Positions 56,683 through 64,000 of a DNA stretch of 64,000 bases are shown in pieces. Made by a program: the position numbers and the translations under genes. The notes beneath the pieces are model-generated. The model was not told the origin of the DNA and searched no databases. It was given only the letters and a program-made list of their open reading frames with translations. The DNA lies in NCBI GenBank assembly GCA_900314755.1, contig OMWH01000005.1, forward strand, positions 80,272 to 144,271. The letters run 5' to 3'. This stretch comes from an uncultured Prevotellaceae bacterium. Lineage in GTDB: Bacteria > Bacteroidota > Bacteroidia > Bacteroidales > Bacteroidaceae. Positions within the stretch are counted from its first letter, which is position 1. Each line of letters opens with the position of its first letter.

Positions 56683-57435
56683 ATGATAAAGCTGCTGAAT
56701 AAATCGCTGACATCGTTTGGCAAATTCATCATGCTGATGGGCAGGACGTTCAAGCGTCCCGAGCGCCTCCGCATGTTTGCCAAGGAGTATATCAAGGAGA
56801 TGGCACAACTGGGTGTCAACTCGATTGGTATCGTGCTGCTGATCTCCTTCTTCATCGGTGCAGTGATATGCATCCAGATGAAACTGAACATCCAGAGCCC
56901 ATGGATGCCCCGATGGGTGAGCGGCTACACTACCCGTGAGATCATGCTGCTGGAGTTCTCGAGCAGTATCATGTGTCTGATACTGGCTGGTAAGGTGGGC
57001 TCCAACATCGCCTCGGAGATTGGTACGATGCGTGTCACCCAGCAGATTGACGCCTTGGACATCATGGGTGTCAACTCCGCCAACTACCTGATACTGCCAA
57101 AGATTGTCGCCATGGTGACCATCATGCCCATCCTGGTCATCTTCTCGTCGGCAATGGGTATCATGGGTGCCTACGGCACGGCATATATCGGTCATATCAT
57201 CGTACCCGACGACCTGACGCTCGGCATCCAGCATGCTTTCAAGTCGTGGTTCGTATGGATGAGTATCATCAAGAGCCTGTTCTTTGCCTTTATCATATCT
57301 GCCGTCCCCTCGTTCTTCGGCTATACGGTGGAGGGTGGCTCGGTGAATGTGGGCAAGGCATCGACGGATGCCGTGGTATGCTCCAGTGTGCTGATCCTGT
57401 TCAGTGATGTCTTCTTAACCCAGTTGCTGTCATGA
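56683..57435 (+). CDS. mlaE: MlaE-family ABC transporter permease
   Basis: Inner-membrane permease of the MlaFEDB-type system that moves phospholipids between the membranes. 250 residues. FGKFIMLMGRTFKRPERLRMFAKEYIKEMAQLGVNSIGIVLLISFFIGAVICIQMKL is spread over residues 11-70 with the interfacial helix and TM1. ASEIGTMRVTQQIDALDIMGVNSANYLILPKIVA (about 107-140) is the family signature. Stop overlaps the mlaF start by 4 nt. No MlaD substrate-binding gene follows. Confidence 0.92.
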   Translation: MIKLLNKSLTSFGKFIMLMGRTFKRPERLRMFAKEYIKEMAQLGVNSIGIVLLISFFIGAVICIQMKLNIQSPWMPRWVSGYTTREIMLLEFSSSIMCLILAGKVGSNIASEIGTMRVTQQIDALDIMGVNSANYLILPKIVAMVTIMPILVIFSSAMGIMGAYGTAYIGHIIVPDDLTLGIQHAFKSWFVWMSIIKSLFFAFIISAVPSFFGYTVEGGSVNVGKASTDAVVCSSVLILFSDVFLTQLLS

Positions 57436-58226
57436 TAGAGGTTAAGAATCTTTGCAAGAGTTTTGATGGCGTGGAGGTGCTGAAGGACATCAGCACCGTC
57501 TTCGAGGATGGCAAGACCAACCTGATTATCGGTCAGAGCGGTAGTGGTAAGACGGTATTGATTAAGAATCTCGTAGGCTTGTTTGAGCCGACCAGCGGAC
57601 AGATACTCTATGACGGTCGTGACTTCGTGGCACTGCCGAAAGAGGAGAAGGTACTGATGCGCCGTGAGATGGGTATGATTTTCCAAAGTGCGGCACTCTT
57701 CGACTCGATGACGGTACTGGAGAATGTGATGTTCCCCCTCGATATGTTTGCCCCGATGACCCTGCGTGACCGCATCAAACGGGCAAAAGAGTGTCTGGAC
57801 CGTGTGAACCTGGTGAATGCAGAGGATAAGTACCCTGGGGAGATATCCGGTGGTATGCAGAAACGTGTCGCCATCGCCCGTGCCATCGCCCTGAACCCCA
57901 AATACCTTTTCTGCGACGAGCCGAACTCAGGTCTTGACCCCAAGACATCACTGGTCATTGACGAGCTGCTGCACAGTATCACTCAGGAGTTCAATATGAC
58001 GACCATCATCAATACCCATGATATGAACTCCGTGACGACCATCGGCGAGAATATCATCTTTATCTATGAGGGACATAAGGAGTGGCAGGGTGTCTCTGCC
58101 GATATCATGCGCTCAACCAACAAGCGGTTGACCGACTTTATCTTTGCCTCTGACTTGCTGAAGGAGATGCGTGAGGTGGTCAACGCAACTTCCACACCTC
58201 ACCCCGCTGCACCATCGGCACAATAA
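57432..58226 (+). CDS. mlaF: MlaF-family ABC transporter ATPase
   Basis: Cytoplasmic ATPase of the same lipid transporter. 264 residues. Walker A is GQSGSGKTVLIKNL (about 34-47), signature EISGGMQKRVAIARAIALNP (about 137-156), Walker B YLFCDEPNSGLDP (about 157-169), and INTHDMNSV (H-loop). The MQKR signature is typical of MlaF. Its last 47 nt overlap the 3' end of the convergent lipoprotein gene, and the C-terminal residues [14 protein letters not shown] look unstructured. Confidence 0.93.
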   Translation: MIEVKNLCKSFDGVEVLKDISTVFEDGKTNLIIGQSGSGKTVLIKNLVGLFEPTSGQILYDGRDFVALPKEEKVLMRREMGMIFQSAALFDSMTVLENVMFPLDMFAPMTLRDRIKRAKECLDRVNLVNAEDKYPGEISGGMQKRVAIARAIALNPKYLFCDEPNSGLDPKTSLVIDELLHSITQEFNMTTIINTHDMNSVTTIGENIIFIYEGHKEWQGVSADIMRSTNKRLTDFIFASDLLKEMREVVNATSTPHPAAPSAQ

Positions 58227-58575
58227 TCTCTTCTTTCGTGGAGTCTCTGAAGTTGAGCAGCAGGAATGCCTGCATCATCATCTGTTGGGTGCTGTCTTTC
58301 CTGGCATTGGAGACGGTAATGGCGGCAACACCACCATGTGTCTCGTCTAACTCTTTCTTATACTGCTCACAAGCAGCGTACATCTGACTCCGATAGTCGG
58401 CAGGCACAGAGTCGATATCGGCTTTCCCATTCAGAAAGGCATCAATATCACCAGCCAGCAGACGGTCGTAGTATTCCTTGGCAGCCTTTCCTGCCTGCTC
58501 TTCAGGTGACTGTCCCTGCCGGGAACAACCACATAGCAGCAATATCGCCATCAGAAGAAAGCCACTCGTCCTCAT
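58180..58575 (-). CDS. Small uncharacterised lipoprotein (DUF4878-like)
   Basis: 131 residues; lipoprotein signal [18 protein letters not shown] with lipobox LCGC. The mature part begins with a helix ([24 protein letters not shown]) like NTF2/DUF4878 lipoproteins, then strands such as [12 protein letters not shown] and [28 protein letters not shown]. It overlaps the der start by 4 nt and mlaF tail-to-tail by 47 nt. Last gene of the yceD-der unit. Family assignment is tentative. Confidence 0.75.
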   Translation of the reverse strand: MRTSGFLLMAILLLCGCSRQGQSPEEQAGKAAKEYYDRLLAGDIDAFLNGKADIDSVPADYRSQMYAACEQYKKELDETHGGVAAITVSNARKDSTQQMMMQAFLLLNFRDSTKEEIIVPMVQRGEVWKLR

Positions 58576-59885
58576 TTCTGCCGTATAAAGACATTAATCG
58601 GAGTACCTGTCAGCGTCCAGTTCTCACGCAACTTGTTCTCCAGGAAACGACGATAGGGTTCCTTGACATATTGGGGGAGGTTGGCATAGAACACAAAGGT
58701 GGGTATCTGGGTGTCCGGCACCTGTGACACATACTTGATCTTGATATACTTTCCCTTGATGGAGGGGGGCGGTGTTGCCTCTATCAACGGCAGCATCACC
58801 TCGTTGAGCTTGGAGGTGCCTATCTTTATCGTGCGGTTCAGGTATACCTGCTTGGCGGTCTCCAGCACCTTGAAGATACGCTGTTTCGTGATGGCGGAGG
58901 CGAAGATGATGGGGAAGTCGACAAACGGTGCCATGCGGTTGCGGATGGCTGTCTCGAAAGTCTTGATGGCTATCTGCGACTTATCCTCTACCAGGTCCCA
59001 TTTGTTGACGACGACCACCAGCGACTTATTGTTCTTCTGTATCAACTGGAAGATGTTCATGTCCTGTGCCTCGATACCACGGGTAGCGTCAATCATCAGG
59101 ATGCAGACATCAGCGTTCTCGATGGCACGGATGCTGCGCATCACACTATAGAACTCCAGGTCCTCCGTCACCTTGTTCTTACGACGGATACCTGCCGTAT
59201 CGACCAGATAGAAGTCGAAACCGAACTTGTCGTATTTGGTGTAGATGGAGTCACGGGTGGTACCTGCCACATCTGTCACGATATGACGGTCCTCACCGAT
59301 AAAGGCATTGATGATGCTCGACTTACCTGCGTTAGGACGACCGACAACGGCAAAACGGGGAGTGCCGTCCTCAAGGTCATCGACCTCGTCAGCCTTCAGC
59401 TTCGTCAGCACGAAGTCCAACAGGTCACCCGTACCGCTGCCTGTCGCTGCACTGACACAATAGGGGTCACCCAGCCCGAGCTTGTAGAACTCATACTGTC
59501 CGTAGAGGTCCTTGCCATCGTCTGCCTTGTTAGCTACCAAGATGACAGGGAGCTTGGAACGGCGGAGAATCTGAGCCACGTCCATGTCCAGGTCTGTCAG
59601 TCCGTTCTTGATGTCCACCAGGAACAATACCAGGTCGGCTTCCTCAGTAGCGACAACGACCTGTTTACGAATCTCTTCCTCGAAGATATCGTCACTGTTA
59701 ACCACCCAGCCCCCTGTGTCTACCACAGAGAACTCACGACCGTTCCACTCGCACTTGCCATACTGGCGGTCACGGGTGGTACCTGCCTCGTCGCTCACGA
59801 TGGCACGACGGGAGTTGGTCAGTCTGTTAAATAAGGTGGACTTGCCCACGTTCGGGCGTCCTACTATCGCTACTAAGTTTCCCAT
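58572..59885 (-). CDS. der: Ribosome-assembly GTPase Der (EngA)
   Basis: Essential GTPase in 50S assembly. 437 residues with two G domains: [15 protein letters not shown] (about 8-22) with DTGG and NKAD; and [16 protein letters not shown] (about 181-196) with DTAGIRR and NKWD. A C-terminal KH-like domain (about 355-437) follows. Starts 8 nt after era on the minus strand and is coupled to the lipoprotein gene. Confidence 0.97.
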   Translation of the reverse strand: MGNLVAIVGRPNVGKSTLFNRLTNSRRAIVSDEAGTTRDRQYGKCEWNGREFSVVDTGGWVVNSDDIFEEEIRKQVVVATEEADLVLFLVDIKNGLTDLDMDVAQILRRSKLPVILVANKADDGKDLYGQYEFYKLGLGDPYCVSAATGSGTGDLLDFVLTKLKADEVDDLEDGTPRFAVVGRPNAGKSSIINAFIGEDRHIVTDVAGTTRDSIYTKYDKFGFDFYLVDTAGIRRKNKVTEDLEFYSVMRSIRAIENADVCILMIDATRGIEAQDMNIFQLIQKNNKSLVVVVNKWDLVEDKSQIAIKTFETAIRNRMAPFVDFPIIFASAITKQRIFKVLETAKQVYLNRTIKIGTSKLNEVMLPLIEATPPPSIKGKYIKIKYVSQVPDTQIPTFVFYANLPQYVKEPYRRFLENKLRENWTLTGTPINVFIRQK

Positions 59886-59893
59886 ATGTCTTT

Positions 59894-60811
59894 TTATTCA
59901 GGGTTATATCCAAATGAATCCAATTCTCTCTGTGACGAGCGCCAGTCCTTGTCGACCTTGACGAAGGTCTCCAGATAGATGGGCTTGTCAAAGAACTTCT
60001 CCAGAGCTTTACGTGCCTCGGTGCTCACCTTCTTCAGGGCGACACCCTGATGACCGATGATGATACCCTTCTGCGAGTCACGCTCCACATAGATGACGGC
60101 ATTGATATGGATGTTCTTCTCTGTCTCCTTGAAACGCTCCACCCGCACCTCTACGGCATAGGGTATCTCCTTGTCATAGTAGAGCAGTATCTTCTCACGG
60201 ATAATCTCCGACACGAAGAAACGGGCTGGCTTGTCGGTCAACTGGTCCTTATCGAAATAGGCAGGACTCTCAGGCAGCAGCTCCTTGATACGCTTCAGGA
60301 GCATATCTGTGCCGAACTTGTTCTTTGCGGAGATGGGCAGGATTTCCGCATTGGGCAGCAGGGAATGCCACTTCTCCACAATGTCATCCAATGTCTTCTG
60401 AATACTCTGACTACTCCGAGTATTCTGACTACTCTGAAGCTCATCAATCTTATTGATGAGCAGAATGACAGGAATCGTCATCTTCTGCACCTTCTCCAGA
60501 AAGTCCATGTTCTTCTCAGGGTTCTCCACGACATCCGTCACATAGAGCAACACATCCGCATCCTGCAATGCTGACTCAGAGAAAGCAAGCATCGACTCCT
60601 GTAACTTATAGTTGGGCTTCAGCACACCTGGTGTGTCGCTGAACACGATCTGCGTATCATCGGTATTCACGATACCCATGATGCGGTGCCGGGTGGTCTG
60701 CGCCTTGAACGTCGCAATCGAAATACGCTCACCAACCAACTGGTTCATGAGCGTACTTTTACCTACATTAGGATTTCCAACGATATTTACAAATCCTGCT
60801 TTATGAGTCAT
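59894..60811 (-). CDS. era: Ribosome-assembly GTPase Era
   Basis: Binds the 3' end of 16S rRNA during 30S maturation. 305 residues. [16 protein letters not shown] (about 12-27), DTPG (59-62) and NKID (120-123); a C-terminal KH domain (about 215-300) with the GxxG loop [10 protein letters not shown]. Right after NKID an extra segment [14 protein letters not shown] (about 125-138) is encoded by four 9-nt repeats (60401-60436) and is not typical of Era. Follows fabH after a 54-nt gap. Confidence 0.96.
   Translation of the reverse strand: MTHKAGFVNIVGNPNVGKSTLMNQLVGERISIATFKAQTTRHRIMGIVNTDDTQIVFSDTPGVLKPNYKLQESMLAFSESALQDADVLLYVTDVVENPEKNMDFLEKVQKMTIPVILLINKIDELQSSQNTRSSQSIQKTLDDIVEKWHSLLPNAEILPISAKNKFGTDMLLKRIKELLPESPAYFDKDQLTDKPARFFVSEIIREKILLYYDKEIPYAVEVRVERFKETEKNIHINAVIYVERDSQKGIIIGHQGVALKKVSTEARKALEKFFDKPIYLETFVKVDKDWRSSQRELDSFGYNPE
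60401..60436. repeat. Nonamer repeat inside era
   Basis: Units aatactctg, actactccg, agtattctg, actactctg are contiguous; TCTGACTACTC occurs twice with an 18-nt period. Being a multiple of three, copy change would keep the frame. Confidence 0.7.
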
Positions 60812-60865
60812 TTCTCACTTCTCATTATTCATTTCTTCGACTTGCGAAGCGACTTCGTCGATTAC

Positions 60866-61876
60866 TCATTTGGCACTTGCGCCATCGTACGCCCATCGGT
60901 AGAAACTTGCGCCATGAACGAATCCGGCTCCGAAAGCAGTGAAAATCATATTATCACCTTTCTTCAACAGGTGCTCGTTCTCCCAAAGTGCCAACGGGAT
61001 GGTGGCAGCAGAGGTGTTTCCGAAATGCTCGATATTCACCATCACCTGCTCCATCGGCAAGTCCAAGCGTTTTGCCACTGCCTCGATAATACGCATGTTC
61101 GCCTGATGAGGAACGACCCATTGGATATTATCCTTGTTCAGACCGTTGCGCTCAGCTATCAAGGCACAGTCGTCACTCATATTGGTCACCGCATAGCGGA
61201 ATACGGTACGACCTTCTTGATAGAGGTAATGCAGACGATGGTCTACCGTGAAATGGCTGGGAGGACATACAGAACCACCCGCCTTCAGGTGAAGGAACGG
61301 GAGTCCCTTGCCGTCGGCACGGAAATAGGAATCCATCACACCGAGGTTCTCTTCCTCCGTACCCTCCACCAGCACTGCGGCTGCGCCGTCACCGAACAAC
61401 GGACAGGTAGCACGGTCTTTGTAATCAACGACTGACGACATCTTGTCAGCACCAATCACGATAATCTTCTTATAGCGACCGCACTGAATCATCGAAGCGG
61501 CAACATCGAGCGTGTAGAGGAATCCACAGCATGCAGCCCAGAAGTCGAATGCGAAGGCATTCTTCAATCCCAGCTTGCCAAGCACGATGCTTGCTGTGGA
61601 GGGGAACTTATAATCAGCCGTCGAGGTGGTGACAATCACTGCATCAATAGTATCGGGATCGACACCCGTCTTCTGCATCAGCTGCTTTGCCGCCTTACGC
61701 GCCATATAGCTGGTGCCAAGACCTTCCTCGGTGAGGATGTGTCGCTCCTTGATACCTACACGAGTCATAATCCACTCGTCATTGGTGTCTACCATGCGCG
61801 ACAGCTCCTCATTATTCAGGATATAGTCGGGCACGTAGCCGCCAACACCGGTGATTACCGCACTGATTTTTCCCAT
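60866..61876 (-). CDS. fabH: 3-oxoacyl-ACP synthase III (FabH)
   Basis: Starts fatty-acid synthesis by joining acyl-CoA to malonyl-ACP. 336 residues. Active-site Cys in DFWAACCGFLYTLD (about 108-121, with an additional Cys where most have Ser), His in WVPHQANMRIIEAV (about 253-266) and Asn in GNTSAATIPLAL (about 284-295). The N-terminus ITGVGGYVPDYILNNEEL and TNDEWI are typical. Its ATG overlaps the rpmF stop by 1 nt; the rpmF-fabH pair is widely conserved. Confidence 0.96.
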   Translation of the reverse strand: MGKISAVITGVGGYVPDYILNNEELSRMVDTNDEWIMTRVGIKERHILTEEGLGTSYMARKAAKQLMQKTGVDPDTIDAVIVTTSTADYKFPSTASIVLGKLGLKNAFAFDFWAACCGFLYTLDVAASMIQCGRYKKIIVIGADKMSSVVDYKDRATCPLFGDGAAAVLVEGTEEENLGVMDSYFRADGKGLPFLHLKAGGSVCPPSHFTVDHRLHYLYQEGRTVFRYAVTNMSDDCALIAERNGLNKDNIQWVVPHQANMRIIEAVAKRLDLPMEQVMVNIEHFGNTSAATIPLALWENEHLLKKGDNMIFTAFGAGFVHGASFYRWAYDGASAK

Positions 61877-62064
61877 TACTCAGCTGCTTCGTCCATTACA
61901 ATGGCAATCTTGCCACGATAGTAGCCACAGGTCGGGCATACAGTATGATATACATGATATGCGCCACAGTTAGGACATACTGCCAATGTGGGTGCTACTG
62001 CCTTGTCATGAGTACGACGCTTGAGTGTACGGGTCTTTGACTGTCTTCTTTTAGGATGTGCCAT
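61876..62064 (-). CDS. rpmF: 50S ribosomal protein L32
   Basis: 62 residues: MAHPKRRQSKTRTLKRRTH, then two zinc-type pairs CPNCG and CPTCG, then an acidic tail. The Cys pairs make this the zinc-containing (C+) form. 20 nt after the YceD-like gene, 1-nt overlap with fabH. Confidence 0.97.
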   Translation of the reverse strand: MAHPKRRQSKTRTLKRRTHDKAVAPTLAVCPNCGAYHVYHTVCPTCGYYRGKIAIVMDEAAE

Positions 62065-62084
62065 AATTCTATTACTTTTAATTT

Positions 62085-62609
62085 TTAAACTTTTAAATTC
62101 TTCAACTTCTCCCAGCGTGGGTCTATCTCCTTTGCCTCCTCTTTGCCTCTCAGGTCGGCACCGCTTAACTCTTGGAGTTTCTGCGTCATCACACTATTGC
62201 ATTTTCCAGGTGCATGAACGTGCTTGATGGGTATGGCAAGTGCTATAAACTCATAGATGAGCCATGACGTGTCGAGTATTCCTTCGTTCTCGTCAACAAT
62301 CACGACATCATCATCATCTGTGTTGGTCTCTGCCCCTAATTTAACCATCAGACGGTTGTCCGTCACGATAGGCTGCTCCATGTCATCAAGACAAAGGTCG
62401 CAAGGAACAATCACCATCCCCTCAGTATGAAACTGGAGTTCATAAAAGCCGGAAACCTTGCGTATAGACACCGACACATGCAACGCTCCATCATTCACTT
62501 CTGAGGCATTCAGAGCCTTGAAGAAACCACCATCCAAGTCAAACTCCAGACGTTGCTCGTCAGTCGTCATCCCCTTCAGGTCTATCTTGAAAGTCTCCAA
62601 ACTACACAT
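62085..62609 (-). CDS. DUF177 (YceD-like) protein
   Basis: 174 residues from ATG 62609; the TTG at 62630 lies in the promoter box and is rejected. The CDLCLDDMEQPI segment (about 71-82) matches the DUF177 C-x2-C region, and EFIALAIPIKHVH precedes the acidic C-terminal part. This family sits just before rpmF in most bacteria and affects 23S rRNA maturation. First gene of the unit ending in der and the lipoprotein. Confidence 0.9.
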   Translation of the reverse strand: MCSLETFKIDLKGMTTDEQRLEFDLDGGFFKALNASEVNDGALHVSVSIRKVSGFYELQFHTEGMVIVPCDLCLDDMEQPIVTDNRLMVKLGAETNTDDDDVVIVDENEGILDTSWLIYEFIALAIPIKHVHAPGKCNSVMTQKLQELSGADLRGKEEAKEIDPRWEKLKNLKV

Positions 62610-62627
62610 AATCGCACTTTTGGTCTG

Positions 62628-62635
62628 CAAAGTTA
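62628..62635 (-). promoter_or_regulatory. -7 box of the yceD-rpmF-fabH-era-der unit
   Basis: Minus-strand TAACTTTG matches TAnnTTTG; leader about 15-20 nt. No clear -33 TTTG. Confidence 0.5.
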
Positions 62636-62746
62636 CGAAATATTTACGAATAATGGATTGTCTATTACGATTTTTTTGCTTTTCCTTTGAAAATCAACCA
62701 CTAACAGATGCGCATATTGCACACACAACCTTGTAAGTGTGCAATC

Positions 62747-63904
62747 TTAGCGTGGCATTTCAATACGGAAAGTGGTTCCCTTGCCAATCTCGGATGACTT
62801 GACGAAAATACGTCCTTTATGATATTCTTCCACGATTCGCTTTGCCAAGGACAAGCCAAGTCCCCACCCGCGCTTCTTCGTCGTAAAACCTGGCATGAAG
62901 ACATTTTTGATGTCTTTCTTCTTGATGCCTTTACCCGTATCCTGAACTTCTACGATGACATTTTCTCCTTCTTCCCATAATGACAGGGTAATAATGCCCT
63001 CACCTTCCATGGCATCAACGGCATTCTTACAGAGGTTCTCGATGACCCACTCAAACAGGGAGGCGTTCATCTTCACAATGACATCTTTCTCTGGCATATT
63101 GCTTAACAGCTGCACCTTCTGTGAAGTACGCCGGTTCATGTATTCTATCACATGCTCCAACACTTCATTCATCGAGTCATTGACAGGCTCTGGCACCGAC
63201 CCTATTTTCGAGAAACGCTCGGCAATACGCTCCAGACGCTTGACATCTTTATCCATCTCTGGCAGCAATTCATCGTCAGGATAACTCTCTTTGAGCATCT
63301 CCGTCCATGCCATCAGACTGGAAATGGGAGTTCCTAACTGATGTGCCGTCTCTTTAGATAATCCGACCCATACCTTGTTCTGCTCCGCACGCTTGGATGA
63401 TAACAAGGCAAAGATGGCTACCACCACAAATATTAAAACGATGCCTAACTGGACATACGGCCAGGCGGCAAGCCGTTTCAGCATGACGGAATCACCATAA
63501 CACACCAGTTGATAGTCTGTCGAGTCACCTATTTGTATCTTTATATAATGATCTGCGTCTTTCATCCGTTTCCCCATCCGCTCAACAAAGCGTATGGTAT
63601 CGGCAGCATCCTTGGCTTGAATATCAATATTACGAAAGTCAGCGACATGACCTTTATTATCAAGAACGATAACAGGAATAGTACTGTTACCTTCCATCAC
63701 ACTAAGCACCAAGGAAAGATCGGTGTTCTCGTCTGCAGCGTTAAGGGTATGCAATGCTTGCGCCCATACTTCCATCTTCTTCCGCTCCTCATCGGAAAGG
63801 TCATGAACAAGGAAATGAGAAACCAACAACGAGGCGACAGCAATAATTACTGCCGCTATAACTAACAATATTTTGACTTGCCGGATTCTATCTGTCCATT
63901 GCAT
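62747..63904 (-). CDS. Sensor histidine kinase
   Basis: 385 residues from ATG 63904; the longer frame up to 63991 is rRNA-operon terminator and 5S sequence. Two helices (about 11-30 and 149-169) flank a periplasmic domain of about 120 residues. H-box H188 in ETAHQLGTPISSLMAW; N-box VIENLCKNAVDAM; G1 DTGKGIKKKD; G2 GWGLGLSLAKRIVEEYH. No response regulator adjoins it. It starts 17 nt after the terminator of the upstream rRNA operon, with no TAnnTTTG box between, so its own promoter is not evident. Confidence 0.93.
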   Translation of the reverse strand: MQWTDRIRQVKILLVIAAVIIAVASLLVSHFLVHDLSDEERKKMEVWAQALHTLNAADENTDLSLVLSVMEGNSTIPVIVLDNKGHVADFRNIDIQAKDAADTIRFVERMGKRMKDADHYIKIQIGDSTDYQLVCYGDSVMLKRLAAWPYVQLGIVLIFVVVAIFALLSSKRAEQNKVWVGLSKETAHQLGTPISSLMAWTEMLKESYPDDELLPEMDKDVKRLERIAERFSKIGSVPEPVNDSMNEVLEHVIEYMNRRTSQKVQLLSNMPEKDVIVKMNASLFEWVIENLCKNAVDAMEGEGIITLSLWEEGENVIVEVQDTGKGIKKKDIKNVFMPGFTTKKRGWGLGLSLAKRIVEEYHKGRIFVKSSEIGKGTTFRIEMPR

Positions 63905-63910
63905 ACAGAT

Positions 63911-63955
63911 ATAAAACGAAGAAGCCCCGAAGATATTGTATATCCTCAGGGCTTC
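63911..63955 (-). terminator. Terminator of the rRNA operon
   Basis: On the minus strand GAAGCCCTGAGGATAT pairs imperfectly with ATATCTTCGGGGCTTC around a short ACA loop and is followed by TTCGTTTTATA. It lies 14 nt past the 5S 3' end and directly before the kinase gene. Confidence 0.85.
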
Positions 63956-63968
63956 ATCAATGAAAAGT

Positions 63969-64000
63969 GGCGGCCTCCTACTCTCCCGCATTGCATTGCA
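63969..64000 (-). rRNA. rrf: 5S ribosomal RNA, 3' end only
   Basis: The minus strand reads TGCAATGCAATGCGGGAGAG followed by TAGGAGGCCGCC, the conserved 3' portion of Bacteroidota 5S rRNA (GCGGGAGAGTAG helix). The remainder, and presumably 23S and 16S, lie beyond the right edge. The exact 3' end is uncertain by 2-3 nt. Confidence 0.88.

Noticed and set aside
56316-56891. A 191-codon minus-strand frame overlapping the lptB-mlaE gap
   Set aside because: It runs antisense through the start of mlaE and encodes the GC-rich repeat; no family pattern and no plausible start signal.
63905-63991. A longer N-terminus for the sensor kinase
   Set aside because: It would be translated from 5S rRNA and terminator sequence; the ATG at 63904 is the sensible start.

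Overview
The window is about 64 kb of chromosome from a Gram-negative member of the phylum Bacteroidota, most likely the Prevotella/Segatella group of Prevotellaceae; the genus is an inference. Three things point there. Many genes are preceded by the Bacteroidota-type promoter (TTTG about 20 nt upstream of TAnnTTTG, directly readable on both strands). The gene orders are typical of the phylum: clpP-clpX-recQ, DUF1599-DoxX-tpiA-SPOR-folE, yceD-rpmF-fabH-era-der, ftsX-DUF3098. The families are phylum-specific: DUF5686, DUF3098, OstA-like and a short primary-type sigma factor. Only one tRNA (Val, UAC) and the 3' tip of a 5S rRNA are present. No transposase, phage gene or CRISPR array is visible.

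Layout. 1-2 kb: division permease FtsX and a DUF3098 protein, then a divergent radical SAM enzyme. 2-8.8 kb: an RND tripartite efflux operon (adaptor, AcrB-like pump, TolC-like channel) followed at 30 nt by an LpxA-like acyltransferase. 8.9-12 kb: formate-THF ligase, an Hsp20 gene with a possible sigma-54 promoter and palindromic operator, and a short sigma-70 factor that may have a leaderless mRNA. 12-23.6 kb: a ten-gene minus-strand operon (AraC regulator, GNAT N-acyltransferase, ketosynthase, ACP, hot-dog dehydratase-like protein, MMPL exporter, CrtI-like oxidoreductase, ketoreductase, LolA-like protein, DUF5686 outer-membrane protein). It looks like a compact relative of aryl-polyene/flexirubin loci but lacks starter-unit genes; the GNAT family also contains bacterial ceramide synthases.

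23.8-31.3 kb: tRNA nucleotidyltransferase and, divergently, a PAP2 phosphatase/beta-barrel gene leading an operon with DUF1599, a DoxX-like domain fused in frame to triosephosphate isomerase, a SPOR protein, GTP cyclohydrolase I and a one-helix protein. 31.3-42.3 kb: tRNA-Val, ACT domain + phenylacetate-CoA ligase, OmpA, then guaB-PPIase-SurA-like-OstA-like-mutL. 42.4-49.6 kb: clpP-clpX-recQ, trigger factor, DUF3089 hydrolase and Nudix hydrolase. 49.6-55.2 kb: aldA, then a four-gene operon (CDP-alcohol phosphotransferase, flippase-like membrane protein, HisC/CobD-fold PLP enzyme, CTP-type nucleotidyltransferase) that reads as a lipid headgroup pathway. 55.2-58.2 kb: LptB and MlaE/MlaF. 58.2-62.6 kb: yceD-rpmF-fabH-era-der-lipoprotein. 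62.7-64 kb: a sensor kinase placed directly behind an rRNA operon terminator.

Many genes here build or service the envelope: LpxA-like, LptB, OstA-like and SurA-like, MlaEF, FabH, the acyl-chain operon and the headgroup operon. The most unusual signal across the window is a class of short tandem repeats, mostly of period 7, found between genes, across stop codons and inside coding regions. The longest is seven perfect CTCAACT copies inside the nucleotidyltransferase gene, where copy-number change would shift the reading frame.
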